From Macrostomum hystrix (lineage: Eukaryota; Platyhelminthes; Macrostomidae), in assembly GCA_950097015.1 (NCBI GenBank), contig CATNEN010000039.1:7642501-7706500 (forward strand): DNA of 64,000 nucleotides. Reading direction: 5' to 3'. Made by a program: the position numbers and the translations under genes. The number at the start of each line of letters is the position of its first letter. Within the stretch, counting starts at the first letter, position 1. The notes beneath the pieces are model-generated. The model was not told the DNA's origin. It ran no database searches and was given only the letters and a program-made list of their open reading frames with translations. Shown here one piece after another: positions 23,450-36,165 of this stretch.

Positions 23450-24053
23450 CAGTAGGGTAGAACTACCAAGAGGGGTGGAATTCCCCCCTGACAATTTTTT
23501 TGATGCACCCGAATGGAACAATGCAAGCACATGAAACTCAAGAACATGGGCCAACTTTATGTTGCACATCTCCTGAAACAAGAAACTTGTTCAGACCGTC
23601 GAGATATTCAATGTTTCTGGCCGAAGGTCAGATTTGTCCCATAAGCGCTAGTGTATTTCATGCACTTCTATACACAAATTAGCACTTGGCCTCAGAGCAG
23701 CCTTTCCAGACCTTCAAACTTTATCAGCCTGTCACCCGAATGTGCTTGCATCATCTCCAACTTCGGCGGTCACCGACCTTTATCTATATCTATCTCTCTT
23801 ATCTATCTAGACCTTCAAGAGCTACAACAGGTGGAACTAGGCCACTATGGACACCCTGGCGCGAAATTCCCCAACTTCACTGTTGACTGTTCAAGCCTAT
23901 TAGGCGCAGCTCAACCACAGGACAACCTCGACTAGTCTGTCAACCAATCAGTCACCCCCATAGCATTCAGGCGCTGGCAAAAACATTTTCAGGGGGGAAT
24001 TCCCCCCCCCTTGGTATAAAAACAGGCGGCAAAATGGCTTGGTAGTCCTACAG
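23450..24053. mobile_element. MITE-like element flanked by TTAA
   Basis: The outer ends CAGTAGGGTAGAACTACCAAG (5') and CTTGGTAGTCCTACAG (3') are inverted, and a second inverted block (GGAATTCCCCCCTGA) lies inside each end. TTAA occurs immediately outside both ends (23446-23449, 24054-24057). The right end carries about 22 bp between its two blocks that the left end lacks. A truncated relative lies at 19712-20259. There is no transposase. Confidence 0.7.
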
Positions 24054-24057
24054 TTAA

Positions 24058-27000
24058 TGCTTTCAAAGCCTGGCTTTGAGAGCTTTGCTGATTTCTAACT
24101 TTGATTATTAGCCCAGCTTTAATTTAAGTTACTATCAAAACCTTAAAATGAACTAAAAATTATGCAGTCTCTGAAAATGCTAGTCTTTAATTTAAAGGTT
24201 TTAAACGTTTTGGACACGTGTCGTCAATGTTACAGTTAAACACAGGTAAAGTGGCAGGCAGACTGAGAATAAATCAGCATTTGGACGCCATTTAAATGTG
24301 TGTACGAATATTTCTAAGAAAAAGAGAATAACAAATGTAAGCAATATACATACTGTTAAAATTTATTTAAATCGTTCAGTTAATAATCGCTAACTTCAAA
24401 ATACGACAAAGTAACTGTCAATTCTTCTTTATCTAAAAAATAAAATAAGATAACCGAATTTGCATTTTTGTCAATAAAAGTTGTCAACAATTAATATACA
24501 TTTCTTCTGTGCTGAAACAAACTGACGATATATTAAAACATACTTTTACTTTTTTTTACAAATTTGCTGCTTTTAAGCTACGTACAGTTTGAATTGATTT
24601 TCTAAGAACAAAGAGAAGTCGCGCAGTCCCAGAATTTTCAAAGCTTACTGGATTATACTATTGGTGCATACTTGGTGGATTATTGGTGGATTATACTGCA
24701 GGGATTGGTGCAGGTACTGTGTGGTGCAGCAGAAAGAAGACGCCAATGATGTTTATAATGTTGTTCACCTGGGCTGCCTACTAGCACTGGCTTGACGTCG
24801 TTTTCTGGTTCTGGCAATTCCCAGTTTACCACTCGGCCAACTCCTAAATTCAACCAACTTCCCCCCATGACCATCACACAGCCGCGTGATATCGATTATT
24901 GAATCACTGAATTGTGCGGATTCGATTCGTGAACGTGATGTTGATGTTTGATAAATAGTTATTGATAAACAATAAATATTAAATTGTTTAAAGCTTTGGG
25001 CTTCAGTGGTTTTTCCAGTTGATCGAGTTGCCACTTTTTACAATTTAGTAAGAGAAAAAGTCGTTATTTAAAAAATTAATCTGGAAAGAAGAATAGCTTT
25101 AGATTCCAAGTTTAAAATTCTTCAGACAAAAAACTCTCAGAAGAAATAACCGACCGATAAAAACGGTTAAATATGTAACAGCGCTTATTTCTTAGTCTCT
25201 TAATAAATTCCACCGTTGTCACCAAGTTAATACAATTTTGTAACAGGCCTAATTAGAATTAATTAATTATCTTATCGGTGGCACCAAAGTTGCTGCAGGG
25301 CTATTCTATCAATATAAGACCTCACTGCTGTTACTAAAGTCTAGTCTCAGAGCTTAACACTCTTTCTCTAGCTCTCTTAGTCTTGTATGTATTTCCTTTA
25401 TGCTTAGACTGGTGGTCCTAAAAAGGGCCGTTTAACTCTTGATCTATACTAGACTTAGTATAGACTTAGTATAGACTTAGACTTAGGAGCTGCTGATGAG
25501 TTCACCTAATTACTAAATTTAGCTTTTCCACCTGGCGTTTGTCGTCTGGCTCTCCGATTCTCTAATGATCTCAAATGCAAGTTTATGCAGCAGAAACAGT
25601 GCAGTGATTCCTATTTGAGAGAAGACTGCAGTTGTGTAGCTAACTGATGCGCGAACTATTGTTACCCGTATCTTAAATTTGGTAACCATCCGCGATCGGC
25701 GTTTCGTTTGTTGGCATTTTTCTCTGAAATTTTGTTAAATGTGAGCATCGTCGCCCATTTCTTTTATGATGCCGACCTCTGACATTAGTCAAGCGAGGAA
25801 GCACCGAGACGATAAGAAAAATGATTCTCATACGAGCCGTATTGTTTTAGTCTAGACAATTTCAAGAATGACTGAATGAAATATAATAATTGAGACTGCA
25901 TTCGTTTCTTGTCTGGGTATTTTTGGAGGAAAAGTACGCTAAGAAATTTTGTTTGGGTTATTATGTCTTAATACGCCATTGCGGGGCCGCTGTCGAGCCT
26001 GTGCATGAAATCGCAACTGCCTTGCGCGACAACTGCCTGCGCGACAACAACGACAACAGTCGTGCAATCGTGCAGTCGTGTGCAGTCAGCAATCAGCTGT
26101 CATGCAGTCAGCTGTTCTGCAGGTAATTATCACCGCTGTCAGCTGTCGCGCAGGCAGTCGTCGCGCAGGCATGCAGTTGTCGCGCAGTCAATTGTAAATG
26201 ATTTCAACGGATCAGAGACTCCTGGATCTCATCAACCGGTCCTGGTTGAACGGATGTCCGGTGTAATGGAAGAAATCTATTATATAGTATCTATCTGAAA
26301 GAAAAGAAAGATCCCTGCAGCGACCCTGCATCGTTACAGCCAAGTGGCACTCACCATGCAGCAGCATCGCAAAACTAGCAATGCTGTGCTTCACGGTACG
26401 GTACATTGATGCTGTACGGTGCTTCAATGCCTGTGCGATCGTCCTCGAGAGCTCTGGCCGCCTCAGTAACTCCCATGCTGGTTTTCGCCTCGGTCGATTA
26501 AAAACGAGCTCATCGCGAGCACATGTCAAGATTTTCGACGGGCTTAAAGGCGATGCCCCACTTGCGATTGGTGCTGTGCCTCCTGGACTTAGCGGCAGTT
26601 TACTAAGTAGGCCGGAAAGCTGGACTGATCAAGCTGATTAAGATTAACCTGGGCCCGACTGACGTGCTGACAGGTAACAGCATGAGGGAGGTCTCTGCAC
26701 TCCCGGCATCGCAGGCCCATACGGACCGGGTCCAGTTCTGCCTGAAAGCCGCTTCTAGATGAAGGAACAAGCTGCCAGCCGCCCGGAGCGCAGCCGCTCA
26801 CGGCATCCTCGAGGCCTTGCCTGCAGCCCATGCACTCAGTGCCTTGCATGGACCCGCTCGGCCGGCAGCGCCGTCACCATCCTGTACCAATTAACCGGTA
26901 CAGATGCTTCTTTTATAGCCGAGGACCTATAAGTTAGAAAGCACACAATAGAATCATGTGGTTTCTAAAAATAGCTCTGACGTCAGTGACGCACAAGCGT

Positions 27001-28590
27001 CACACCTACGTAGCTATTGGTTCTGACTCAAATTAAAGCACCCAGGCCATTATAGAACAGAATTCGGCGAGTATTATAGATTTTAACCTCTTGAACACTC
27101 GATGCAGAAATAAAGAGCTAATATAACATTGTCATTAAGAAAGCCACAGAAAAGGTTTCATATATTTGGCCTCTATATCAGGCCCGGTATACCATATAAT
27201 TGGCTCCCAATTGATTTTTTATCATTTAAAAGCCGATAAACCACACTAGTAAGCTAGCTTTATTAAGTAGTCCTTTAATAAATTGATATTAGCAATATTA
27301 GAGTGGTACTGACGGTTAAATTTTACATTGTATTTTTACATTTGTATTTCGTGAACGGTATTTGGGCGTTCCTATGTTATGGCATGGTCGAGGCGCTCCC
27401 GCGGTACGTGCCTCGACTGTTTCGCTCATTTCTGCCCTAGACAGTCCATCCAAAATGGTTTTATTTTATTCTAAGTAGGTTTTTCTCCAGACATTTGTCA
27501 AATATGATTTGTCAATTATAAACGCTGGTGCTTACTTTGAAAATAAATAGGCCTGCCAGCAAACACAAAATGCAACTCAAACGTAAGTAACGCTTACAAA
27601 TAACAAATTAGATGTTTGGCAAGTTCCGAGGGCTTTCTTAGAAAATGGTCTAACCGGGCCAATACGCAATTCAAAGACACTAAAAACCTAGCGGGCCTAT
27701 AATAGCTACTCGTACATAAACTATTCATAAACCTGGACAAGGCGAGGCTAATCTAAGCCTCAGCTTTAACGTAGTTAAACTTTTTTAACTCTTCAACTTT
27801 TGCTGAAGAACATAAGAGCTAAACTGAATTTGCTTTTCAAGATCAAGAACTGGATTTCTATTTTCTTTGAACTTTGACTATTTTATACAATTTGAAGTTA
27901 TAAGCCTTTAGTTATAAGAAGTTATAGCTTTTACCTATGGCTATATATAGCCAGTAGACATAGGCGTAGCTAAAATAGGACCTTGCATTTGCAGAAGTAG
28001 CTGCTTTAAGTTGTTGATAAGGTGGGCTTAGTGAAACAGTAGAAGTAAGAAATTGAAAATTTGGTTCATTACAAATCTTAAGAACGATAAGAACCTTATC
28101 ATGCATGACAATATAGTGACAGAAATACTTGAACTAACATTATAGTTCCGAAAATATATTTATGAATCTATGTCAAGTCAGTAGGCCTACTAGGCCTAAC
28201 GATTATGATATTGTGTTTCTTATTGTATGGAACATGATCAGGCCTTTTATTTAGAAATGCATACTCTTTTGAGCTATATGTGTTACAAATCCCCAGTTCC
28301 TCTTCCTGGTGCATACCTGGGAATGTAGTGTAAAATTCCAATAGGAGGTGTGCTATTCAAGCTAAATGTTTATCATTTATGATCAATAAGTCAACTTTTA
28401 TGTTTTATCTTTTGCTAGGGGCCTATAATGGGTCTTGGCCAAATTAACTGTACAAATTAACTCCTTAGTCCAAATAAAGCAGTGTGTCAATGACAGTTCA
28501 GAATTCAGATGTCAGAAAACTTGAAGTGATTATGAGCATCCACTGGAATTGGTGGTGAAATCCTGTACAGTATATTGCTTTCATGATAGG
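24058..28590. other. Non-coding region
   Basis: Apart from the GC-rich palindromic patch at 26023-26185 and the uncertain ORF at 26589-26849 I see no recognisable gene here. Confidence 0.5.
26023..26185. repeat. Imperfect palindrome of GCGCGAC motifs
   Basis: GCGCGACAACTGCCTGCGCG near 26024 pairs with the inverted block at 26160-26185 except for a 2-nt bulge. Between them are several GTGCAGTC / CAGTCAGC short repeats. Confidence 0.6.
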
Positions 28591-28599
28591 CCTAGTAGA

Positions 28600-29170
28600 T
28601 GTTGTCTGGCTGCTTGGGCCAGGCATATTACTGAGGACCTTTCCTGTTCATGACATTTACTTTGTACTTGCAACCTTCTCCAACATGGATTTTTGTGATT
28701 TGGCCAGGGTATTGCTGGGCACCATACACAATTAGCACCCAATCACCAACCTCCAATGTTGAAGTTGCTGGCTCGGCTGCAGATCCAGCTGGCTTGCATC
28801 CTGATGGCCAACTGTTGGCTGGGCTGGCTCTTGTTGACTAGCAGTACATGTAGTAGGTGCCGAGATTTCAGCCACGGAAAATGGTTGAGCAGAAGACTGC
28901 TGGTGACTGCTCAGAGTCAGTGTACCAGAAATGTTGGCTCTTGATCCCAGGAACCTGATATATATATGCATGACAGTATATGTACAGATTTATATATATG
29001 CACGTTACATATTATATTGTACAAAGTTAGCTTACCTCTAGTGCAGCTAAGATAGTAGCTGACATGTGTTCAAATTCCTCTTGAACTGCAGCCTTGGGTC
29101 TTGCTGGGCTTGGATGGTAATGAGCTTATTCTTTTCGCCATGTTTTGCAGCCCTCAGCATGGCCTGAAAA
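28600..29170 (-). pseudogene. Decayed coding fragment with a GDWVL-type domain
   Basis: In one minus frame the translation reads EVGDWVLIVYGAQQYPGQI, then VNVMNRKGP and WPKQPDNIY. This pattern resembles a C-terminal domain seen in transposon-associated and uncharacterised animal proteins. A stop follows MNRKGPQ, and the upstream open frame (28971-28732) is in a different register, so at least one frameshift and one stop are present. Another possible exon remnant (QEEFEHMSATILAALE) ends at a GTAAGC donor near 29030. Likely a dead gene or transposon piece; the function is unknown. Confidence 0.4.
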
Positions 29171-30248
29171 AACAAGCTGAAAACGATGTGCATAACATCA
29201 TACAAAGAAGCAACACATCATACAATCATGAAGTGCTTGAAAATTTGTAGAGAAATTTGTTTACTGGCATACAATGCTTCAATATGGCTAACAGAACATG
29301 ATGGTCGTTACACAACTTTGCTATGACTTTTCTTGTAAAGGGTTAACTGCATTGAATTGCAGCTTTTGCACATGTCTATATCACAAAAACAATATATGTA
29401 TATTGTAGTTCTATTAATAGTCCCTGGTAGGCAACAACTTAAATAAATCAATATAAATTATCATGATGGTTGCACCATAACTTTGCTGCAACTTTCCAAC
29501 AAGCCTATAGCCAAATTCTATTGAGATTTTTTTATAGAAATCTAGATTTGTACAAGCATGCATATCACAAAATCATAAAACAGGTTATTTTTTATGTCTA
29601 GCAAATTCTATTAAATATGCTAATATTTACTTGACTTGACTTGACAACTACTATTACTACTAAATTTCTAACCATCTCCGGGCACATATGACCTTACATA
29701 AATCATTCGATAACTAGGCTATAAACACATTTATATGGTACAAATTTATGATAATTTGCTTGTTCAAATGTATTTCTAATCAAGTAAAGCAACAAAGGTA
29801 CCAAAATTGCCCATTTAATTTTTACCACTTAGTGAGACCCTTACAAGGAAATACCCATACACACAAAATTTTTGTCAAAGTGAATAAATTCGACAGAATA
29901 TTTATAATCTGTTAGCCTACATATAAACAATATTTTGCACATTAAAAAACATTGGTACAATACAAAAGAGAGATAAAAGCATCCCTACAATACTAGAGGT
30001 TAGAAAAGAAAATAATATTTTCTACTTTAGACCAAGTTAGGAACCACTGTGCTGGGCCTAAACCAATTAAAAGCTGTTATTAGCTATTTTGCTTCTAATT
30101 GTGAGTAAATATTGATTAAGTCAGTTATAGATAGCTCTTATTTTTTAAGCTTGTGATTTTGAAAAAGCTATTGATAATTCCAGTCAGTCATTGGCCTTAG
30201 CTATTAAAAATAATTTTTTTTCAGCCCATTTTTGTACATATTTCAGCT
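29171..30248. other. Non-coding region upstream of the ZNF800-like gene
   Basis: AT-rich; no coding signal seen. It should contain the promoter or 5' UTR of the gene starting at 30249. TTTCAG lies 2 nt before the ATG (30241-30246), so a 5' UTR intron or trans-splice acceptor is possible. Confidence 0.5.
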
Positions 30249-33200
30249 ATGGAAGATACCTCCCAAATACTGCCTCCAATGAATTCAGAGAGGCCATTGC
30301 TACAGCAGGTGATATCTGCACTCATTGATGGCACAGATGAAGTGAGAAACTACCTGTCTAGTGGCTGCAATGTCATTTTGGAATGTAGCGTAAGTTTAGC
30401 AGGCCTTTAGAGAAATTCGACACTGAATGTGTTGTGGTTTGATATTTAGTTTCAACGCAAATTTCAAGTCAGTTTTTTCTTTGCACAATTTTCCATAGGA
30501 GTGTCGCAGTCTGTTTCGCGGATTGCCAAACTTTATTTGCCACCGGCGCCAGTTTTGTCGCCGACCTTCCGTTGATCAGCAGCTGCGGGAGCAGGCGAGT
30601 GGTTCTCCCACTCCAGCTGGCTACCAGCAGCAGCAGCCACAGCCATGTCGCGGTTTTGTCGACTTCTGTCGCAGACTCTGCAATGAGAGTGGCAAAGACG
30701 ACTCCAAGCTTTCTAGCGCGCATCTGTCGCTGCTGAAGCAGCGGAACCAATCCGCGGAGCCAGAGCAGCAGCAGCAGCAGCAGCAGTTAAGGCCCGACTC
30801 TCATCCTGACGAATCGTTCACCAAGACTCTGCCGCCTTCGCTGCAGATGCACCTGTCGACTGCCCGACCTTCTTCGGCGCCGCCGCCTCACCACTCGGAG
30901 CCCCAGCAGCCCCCTGAGTCGCCTATTGTTGTAGTGCAGCCGCGCGATCCGATTGGCTACGTCCGCATGGAGACTCGTAGAAAGGTAGCCAACGCCGCTG
31001 ATGAGGAGCCGGACTCCGACCCGGCGGCTGCCGAGCACGAATTCGACGAAGACGCTTTCAGGCGACTCGGCAAGCGAACAGACTGCGATGTTAAGCGGCT
31101 GGTGTGCTGCTTGTGCTCTATTCAGCTGCCCAGTCTGGTGCATCTGGAAACTCACCTGGAGTGGCTGCACTCGTCCCAGCGCAGTACTAAAGCTGCTCGC
31201 CATTGTCCCGCCTGTAGGCTGCTGTTTCCGACTAGCACCGACTGTCTGGTGCATCTGCAGATGCGGCACGGCGTCACGCCGGAGACTGCGCGAATTCCGC
31301 ATGACCTGCTGCTCAAGGTGAGCTCATCTGGGCCTTTGTACTCACCTTCTAATCAATTTTCGGCCCAGTCGGTAAAGGTCGAGAGGTCAGAGGTTCTTAT
31401 CTCACGCAAAGGGGAAACAATCGGGTGTTTAAAATTCTCTTGCCGAGTTTGCTTGCAGGTAAAATCCGTTACCTTCGTTCCTCAGTGACTAAATAGCACT
31501 CGGGCAAATCTGCTCATTCCAAGTGAACTACTAAATCCAAACATTGAAGATTGGGATACTTAATAATATCTATCGATCTAGATTCTAGACAGAAATTATT
31601 ATTGTAGCCCTTCAGTATGCAAATTTAGTACTCCCATCTGTGCCAACTGGACTAGGTGTCATGTACCTCCATTTCCTTAACTAATCATGAGTTTTTTTAG
31701 TAACGCCGTCGAAGACGTCATATGAAAGTTTCTAAAAATAGCATAAAAGACAAATTTGAATCCATTCTACCCATGTCAGATGGAATTGGCTGAACAGCGC
31801 GAGCGCGATCGGGTGCACCGAGTTCGACTCTCCGATCCAACTGGCGCCAGGCACAATAACAATAACAACAATAGTAATAGTAATAATAATAATAATGATG
31901 ACTTGGACGATGTGGGATTTGTTCACGGCAAATCTGTGGGCAAAGTGCACAGGCGTCACGCCAGGTCTGGCCTGTTTGGCGGCTCGAAGCGGTCTCGCTC
32001 TGGTCGCAGGCTGACGGCTACTTCAGGTGAGTCTACCGGACCGTGCACCGATAATAGCGAGCTTTTTCTTCTGTCATCATTAAGTTCTAAAACGTATATT
32101 TTTTCATTAAAACTCAATTCAGGCAAGCGTCAGGCGTCCTCTTCGTCAGCGACTACAAATCAGCAGCAGCAGCCGCAACAGCAGCAGCAGTCGTCGCTAT
32201 TGACAATGGACTCAATCCCCAGCGGTCATAAGTGCCCGGTGTGCGGCGCCAGCTTTATCACAATGGGCGGCGCCAGCCTGCACGCCCAGGATGAGCACCC
32301 GGATGTGGCCATCTACCTGCCCTGCCTGCTGTGCCCAGTGCGGTGCTGGGCCAGGTCTGCTCACAGACTGCAGGTGAGTAGCTAGTGCCAGCGCTTATTG
32401 GCGAATCCTTTTTGGCCTTCAGGTACGGGTTCACTTGTTCCAGTCCTTCAGGTCCACTTCTTCCAGTCCTTCAGGTCTACTTATTCAAGACCTTCAGGAC
32501 CACTCTTCGAGGACCTTCAGGACCATTCTTCGCAGACCTTCAGGACCATTCTTCCCAGACCTTCAGGACCATTCTTCCCAGACCTTCAGCGCCTTTCTTC
32601 GCAGACCTTCAGGACCATTCTTCCCAGACCTTCAAGACCATTTTTCCCGGACCTTCAAGACCATTCTTCCCAGACCTTCAGAACCATTCTTCCCATACCT
32701 TCAGGACCATTCTTCCCAGACCTTCAAGGCCATTCTTCCCAGACTTCAGGATCATTCTTTCCAGATCTTCAGGACCATTCTTCCCAGACCTTCAAGACCA
32801 TTCTTCCCATACCTTCAGGACCATTCTTCCCAGACCTTCAAGACCATTCTTCCCAGACTTCAGGATCATTCTTCCCATACCTTCAGGACCATTCTTCCCA
32901 GACCTTCAGGACCATTCTTTCCAGATGGAATTGGCTGAACAGCGCGAGCGCGATATGAGACCTTCAAGACCATTCTTTCCAGACCTTCAAGACCATTCTT
33001 CCCAGACCTTCAAGACCATTCTTCACAGACCTTCAAGACCATTGTTTCCAGACCTTCAAGACCATTCTTCCCAGACCTTCAGAATCATTCTTCCCGTGCC
33101 CTCAGGGGCTCAGGCCCGGTCTGTGAATAAACCCAGTTCTCCAAAAAAATTGGCCAGGAACACCTGGCAGAGCGGCATCCTCTGGACTGGTCTAGCAGTC

Positions 33201-33526
33201 GCGAGCGCCTGATTCATCTCGCTTGGCGAGATGCGGTCTGTCGCCGACGCAGCGAACCGGTCGACGATCTGCCAGCGATCAGCGGCGCGGCTAATCCGAA
33301 GGTGACCGCGTCAGGCGCGCTGAAGCTCACCTTCAGCAACCTGGCAACCGTCGTGGCCACCTCTGCCGCGCCAGCCGCAGCCCCGGCTGTGGTTGACGAA
33401 TCCACTACGAATTCAACAGCGTCAGTATCGTCTAGTTCAAATGCTTCATCGACAACCTCGTCTGTGGCACCGGTGGCCCTGGTTGGAGCTGCTGGAAACT
33501 CACAAGTTTCCTCCCAATTGGCATAG
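30249..33526 (+). CDS. ZNF800: ZNF800-like C2H2 zinc-finger protein
   Basis: Exons join 30249-30389, 30499-31317, 31780-32026, 32123-32373 and 33137-33526 (TAG). Every junction is GT-AG and in phase, giving 615 aa. The N-terminus (IDGTDEVRNYLSSGCNVI, then ECSECRSLFRGLPN) matches the distinctive start of ZNF800, where FEC-x2-CRSLFRGLPNL is conserved. Exon 2 adds two C2H2 fingers (CCLCSIQL...HLEWLH; HCPACRLLF...HLQMRH) after a long disordered Gln/Pro-rich part. Exon 4 has CPVCGASF...HAQDEH and begins another finger (CLLC) that is completed across the last intron by HLAERH. ZNF800 is a nuclear DNA-binding regulator that represses endocrine differentiation in mammals; its role here is inferred only. 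The 96-nt intron 32027-32122 is in frame and stop-free, so its retention would be tolerated. Confidence 0.88.
32420..33110 (+). repeat. 23-bp minisatellite in the last ZNF800-like intron
   Basis: About 29 copies of a 23-bp unit with cores GACCATTCTTCCCAG and ACCTTCAG. On the sense strand every unit ends like a 3' splice site (CATTCTTCCCAG). As 23 is not a multiple of 3, all three frames cycle through the same 23-residue repeat and stay open for long stretches. Confidence 0.95.
32922..32954 (+). other. 33-bp copy of the exon-3 5' end inside the array
   Basis: The 33 bases from CAGATGGAATTGG to GAGCGCGAT are identical to 31777-31809, which is the AG plus first 30 nt of coding exon 3. Repeat units run directly into it on both sides (TTCTTTCCAG before, GAGACCTTCAAG after). 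Confidence 0.9.
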
Positions 33527-33574
33527 GATTGAATTGTAAGATTGCTGAGCACTCAAATCCCCAGACTCATAGGC

Positions 33575-36165
33575 GGAGGCTATCAAACTATGAGATTTTA
33601 TGGGATGAGATTGTCAAGCCATGAGATTTTATGGGATGAGATTGTCAAGCCATGAGATTTTATGGGGTGAGATTGTCAAGCCATGAGATTTTATGGGGTG
33701 AGATTGTCAAGCCATGAGATTTTATGGGGTGAGATTGTCAAGCCATGAGATTTTATGGGGTGAGATTGTCAAGCCATGAGATTTTATGGGATGAGATTGT
33801 CAAGCCATGAGATTTTATGGGGTGAGATTGTCAAGCCATGAGATTTTATGGGGTGAGATTGTCAAGCCATGAGATTTTATGGGATGAGATTGTCAAGCCA
33901 TGAGATTTTATGGGGTGAGATTGTCAAGCCATGAGATTTTATGGGGTGAGATTGTCAAGCCATGAGATTTTATGGGGTGAGATTGTCAAGCCATGAGATT
34001 TTATGGGGTGAGATTGTCAAGCCATAAGATTTTATGGGGTGAGATTGTCAAGCCATGAGATTTTATGGGGTGAGATTGTCAAGCCATGAGATTTTATGGG
34101 GTGAGATTGTCAAGCCATGAGATTTTATGGGGTGAGATTGTCAAGCCATAAGATTTTATGGGATGAGATTGTCAAGCCATAAGATTTTATGGGATGAGAT
34201 TGTCAAGCCATGAGATTTTATGGGGTGAGATTGTCAAGCCATGAGATTTTATGGGGTGAGATTGTCAAGCCATGAGATTTTATGGGGTGAGATTGTCAAG
34301 CCATGAGATTTTATGGGGTGAGATTGTCAAGCCATGAGATTTTATGGGGTGAGATTGTCAAGCCATGAGATTTTATGGGGTGAGATTGTCAAGCCATGAG
34401 ATTTTATGGGGTGAGATTGTCAAGCCATGAGATTTTATGGGGTGAGATTGTCAAGCCATGAGATTTTATGGGGTGAGATTGTCAAGCCATGAGATTTTAT
34501 GGGATGAGATTGTCAAGCCATGAGATTTTATGGGGTGAGATTGTCAAGCCATGAGATTTTATGGGGTGAGATTGTCAAGCCATGAGATTTTATGGGGTGA
34601 GATTGTCAAGCCATGAGATTTTATGGGGTGAGATTGTCAAGCCATGAGATTTTATGGGATGAGATTGTCAAGCCATGAGATTTTATGGGGTGAGATTGTC
34701 AAGCCATGAGATTTTATGGGGTGAGATTGTCAAGCCATGAGATTTTATGGGGTGAGATTGTCAAGCCATGAGATTTTATGGGGTGAGATTGTCAAGCCAT
34801 GAGATTTTATGGGATGAGATTGTCAAGCCATGAGATTTTATGGGGTGAGATTGTCAAGCCATAAGATTTTATGGGATGAGATTGTCAAGCCATGAGATTT
34901 TATGGGATGAGATTGTCAAGCCATGAGATTTTATGGGGTGAGATTGTCAAGCCATAAGATTTTATGGGATGAGATTGTCAAGCCATAAGATTTTATGGGA
35001 TGAGATTGTCAAGCCATGAGATTTTATGGGGTGAGATTGTCAAGCCATGAGATTTTATGGGATGAGATTGTCAAGCCATGAGATTTTATGGGGTGAGATT
35101 GTCAAGCCATGAGATTTTATGGGGTGAGATTGTCAAGCCATGAGATTTTATGGGGTGAGATTGTCAAGCCATGAGATTTTATGGGGTGAGATTGTCAAGC
35201 CATAAGATTTTATGGGGTGAGATTGTCAAGCCATGAGATTTTATGGGGTGAGATTGTCAAGCCATGAGATTTTATGGGGTGAGATTGTCAAGCCATGAGA
35301 TTTTATGGGATGAGATTGTCAAGCCATGAGATTTTATGGGGTGAGATTGTCAAGCCATGAGATTTTATGGGATGAGATTGTCAAGCCATGAGATTTTATG
35401 GGGTGAGATTGTCAAGCCATAAGATTTTATGGGATGAGATTGTCAAGCCATGAGATTTTATGGGGTGAGATTGTCAAGCCATGAGATTTTATGGGGTGAG
35501 ATTGTCAAGCCATGAGATTTTATGGGATGAGATTGTCAAGCCATGAGATTTTATGGGGTGAGATTGTCAAGCCATGAGATTTTATGGGGTGAGATTGTCA
35601 AGCCATGAGATTTTATGGGGTGAGATTGTCAAGCCATGAGATTTTATGGGGTGAGATTGTCAAGCCATGAGATTTTATGGGGTGAGATTGTCAAGCCATG
35701 AGATTTTATGGGGTGAGATTGTCAAGCCATGAGATTTTATGGGGTGAGATTGTCAAGCCATGAGATTTTATGGGGTGAGATTGTCAAGCCATGAGATTTT
35801 ATGGGGTGAGATTGTCAAGCCATGAGATTTTATGGGATGAGATTGTCAAGCCATGAGATTTTATGGGGTGAGATTGTCAAGCCATGAGATTTTATGGGGT
35901 GAGATTGTCAAGCCATGAGATTTTATGGGGTGAGATTGTCAAGCCATGAGATTTTATGGGGTGAGATTGTCAAGCCATAAGATTTTATGGGGTGAGATTG
36001 TCAAGCCATGAGATTTTATGGGGTGAGATTGTCAAGCCATGAGATTTTATGGGATGAGATTGTCAAGCCATGAGATTTTATGGGGTGAGATTGTCAAGCC
36101 ATGAGATTTTATGGGGTGAGATTGTCAAGCCATAAGATTTTATGGGGTGAGATTGTCAAACTATG
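33575..36165. repeat. 31-bp satellite, about 83 copies
   Basis: The unit core is GAGATTGTCAAGCCATGAGA. Copies vary almost only at two positions (TGAGA/TAAGA and GGGGT/GGGAT). It starts about 50 bp after the ZNF800-like stop codon, so the start of the array may lie in the 3' UTR. Confidence 0.97.

Noticed and set aside
26589-26849. Minus-strand ORF with several CxxC pairs
   Set aside because: The Cys spacing is suggestive of a zinc-binding exon, but no splice partners, neighbouring exons or known family could be seen.
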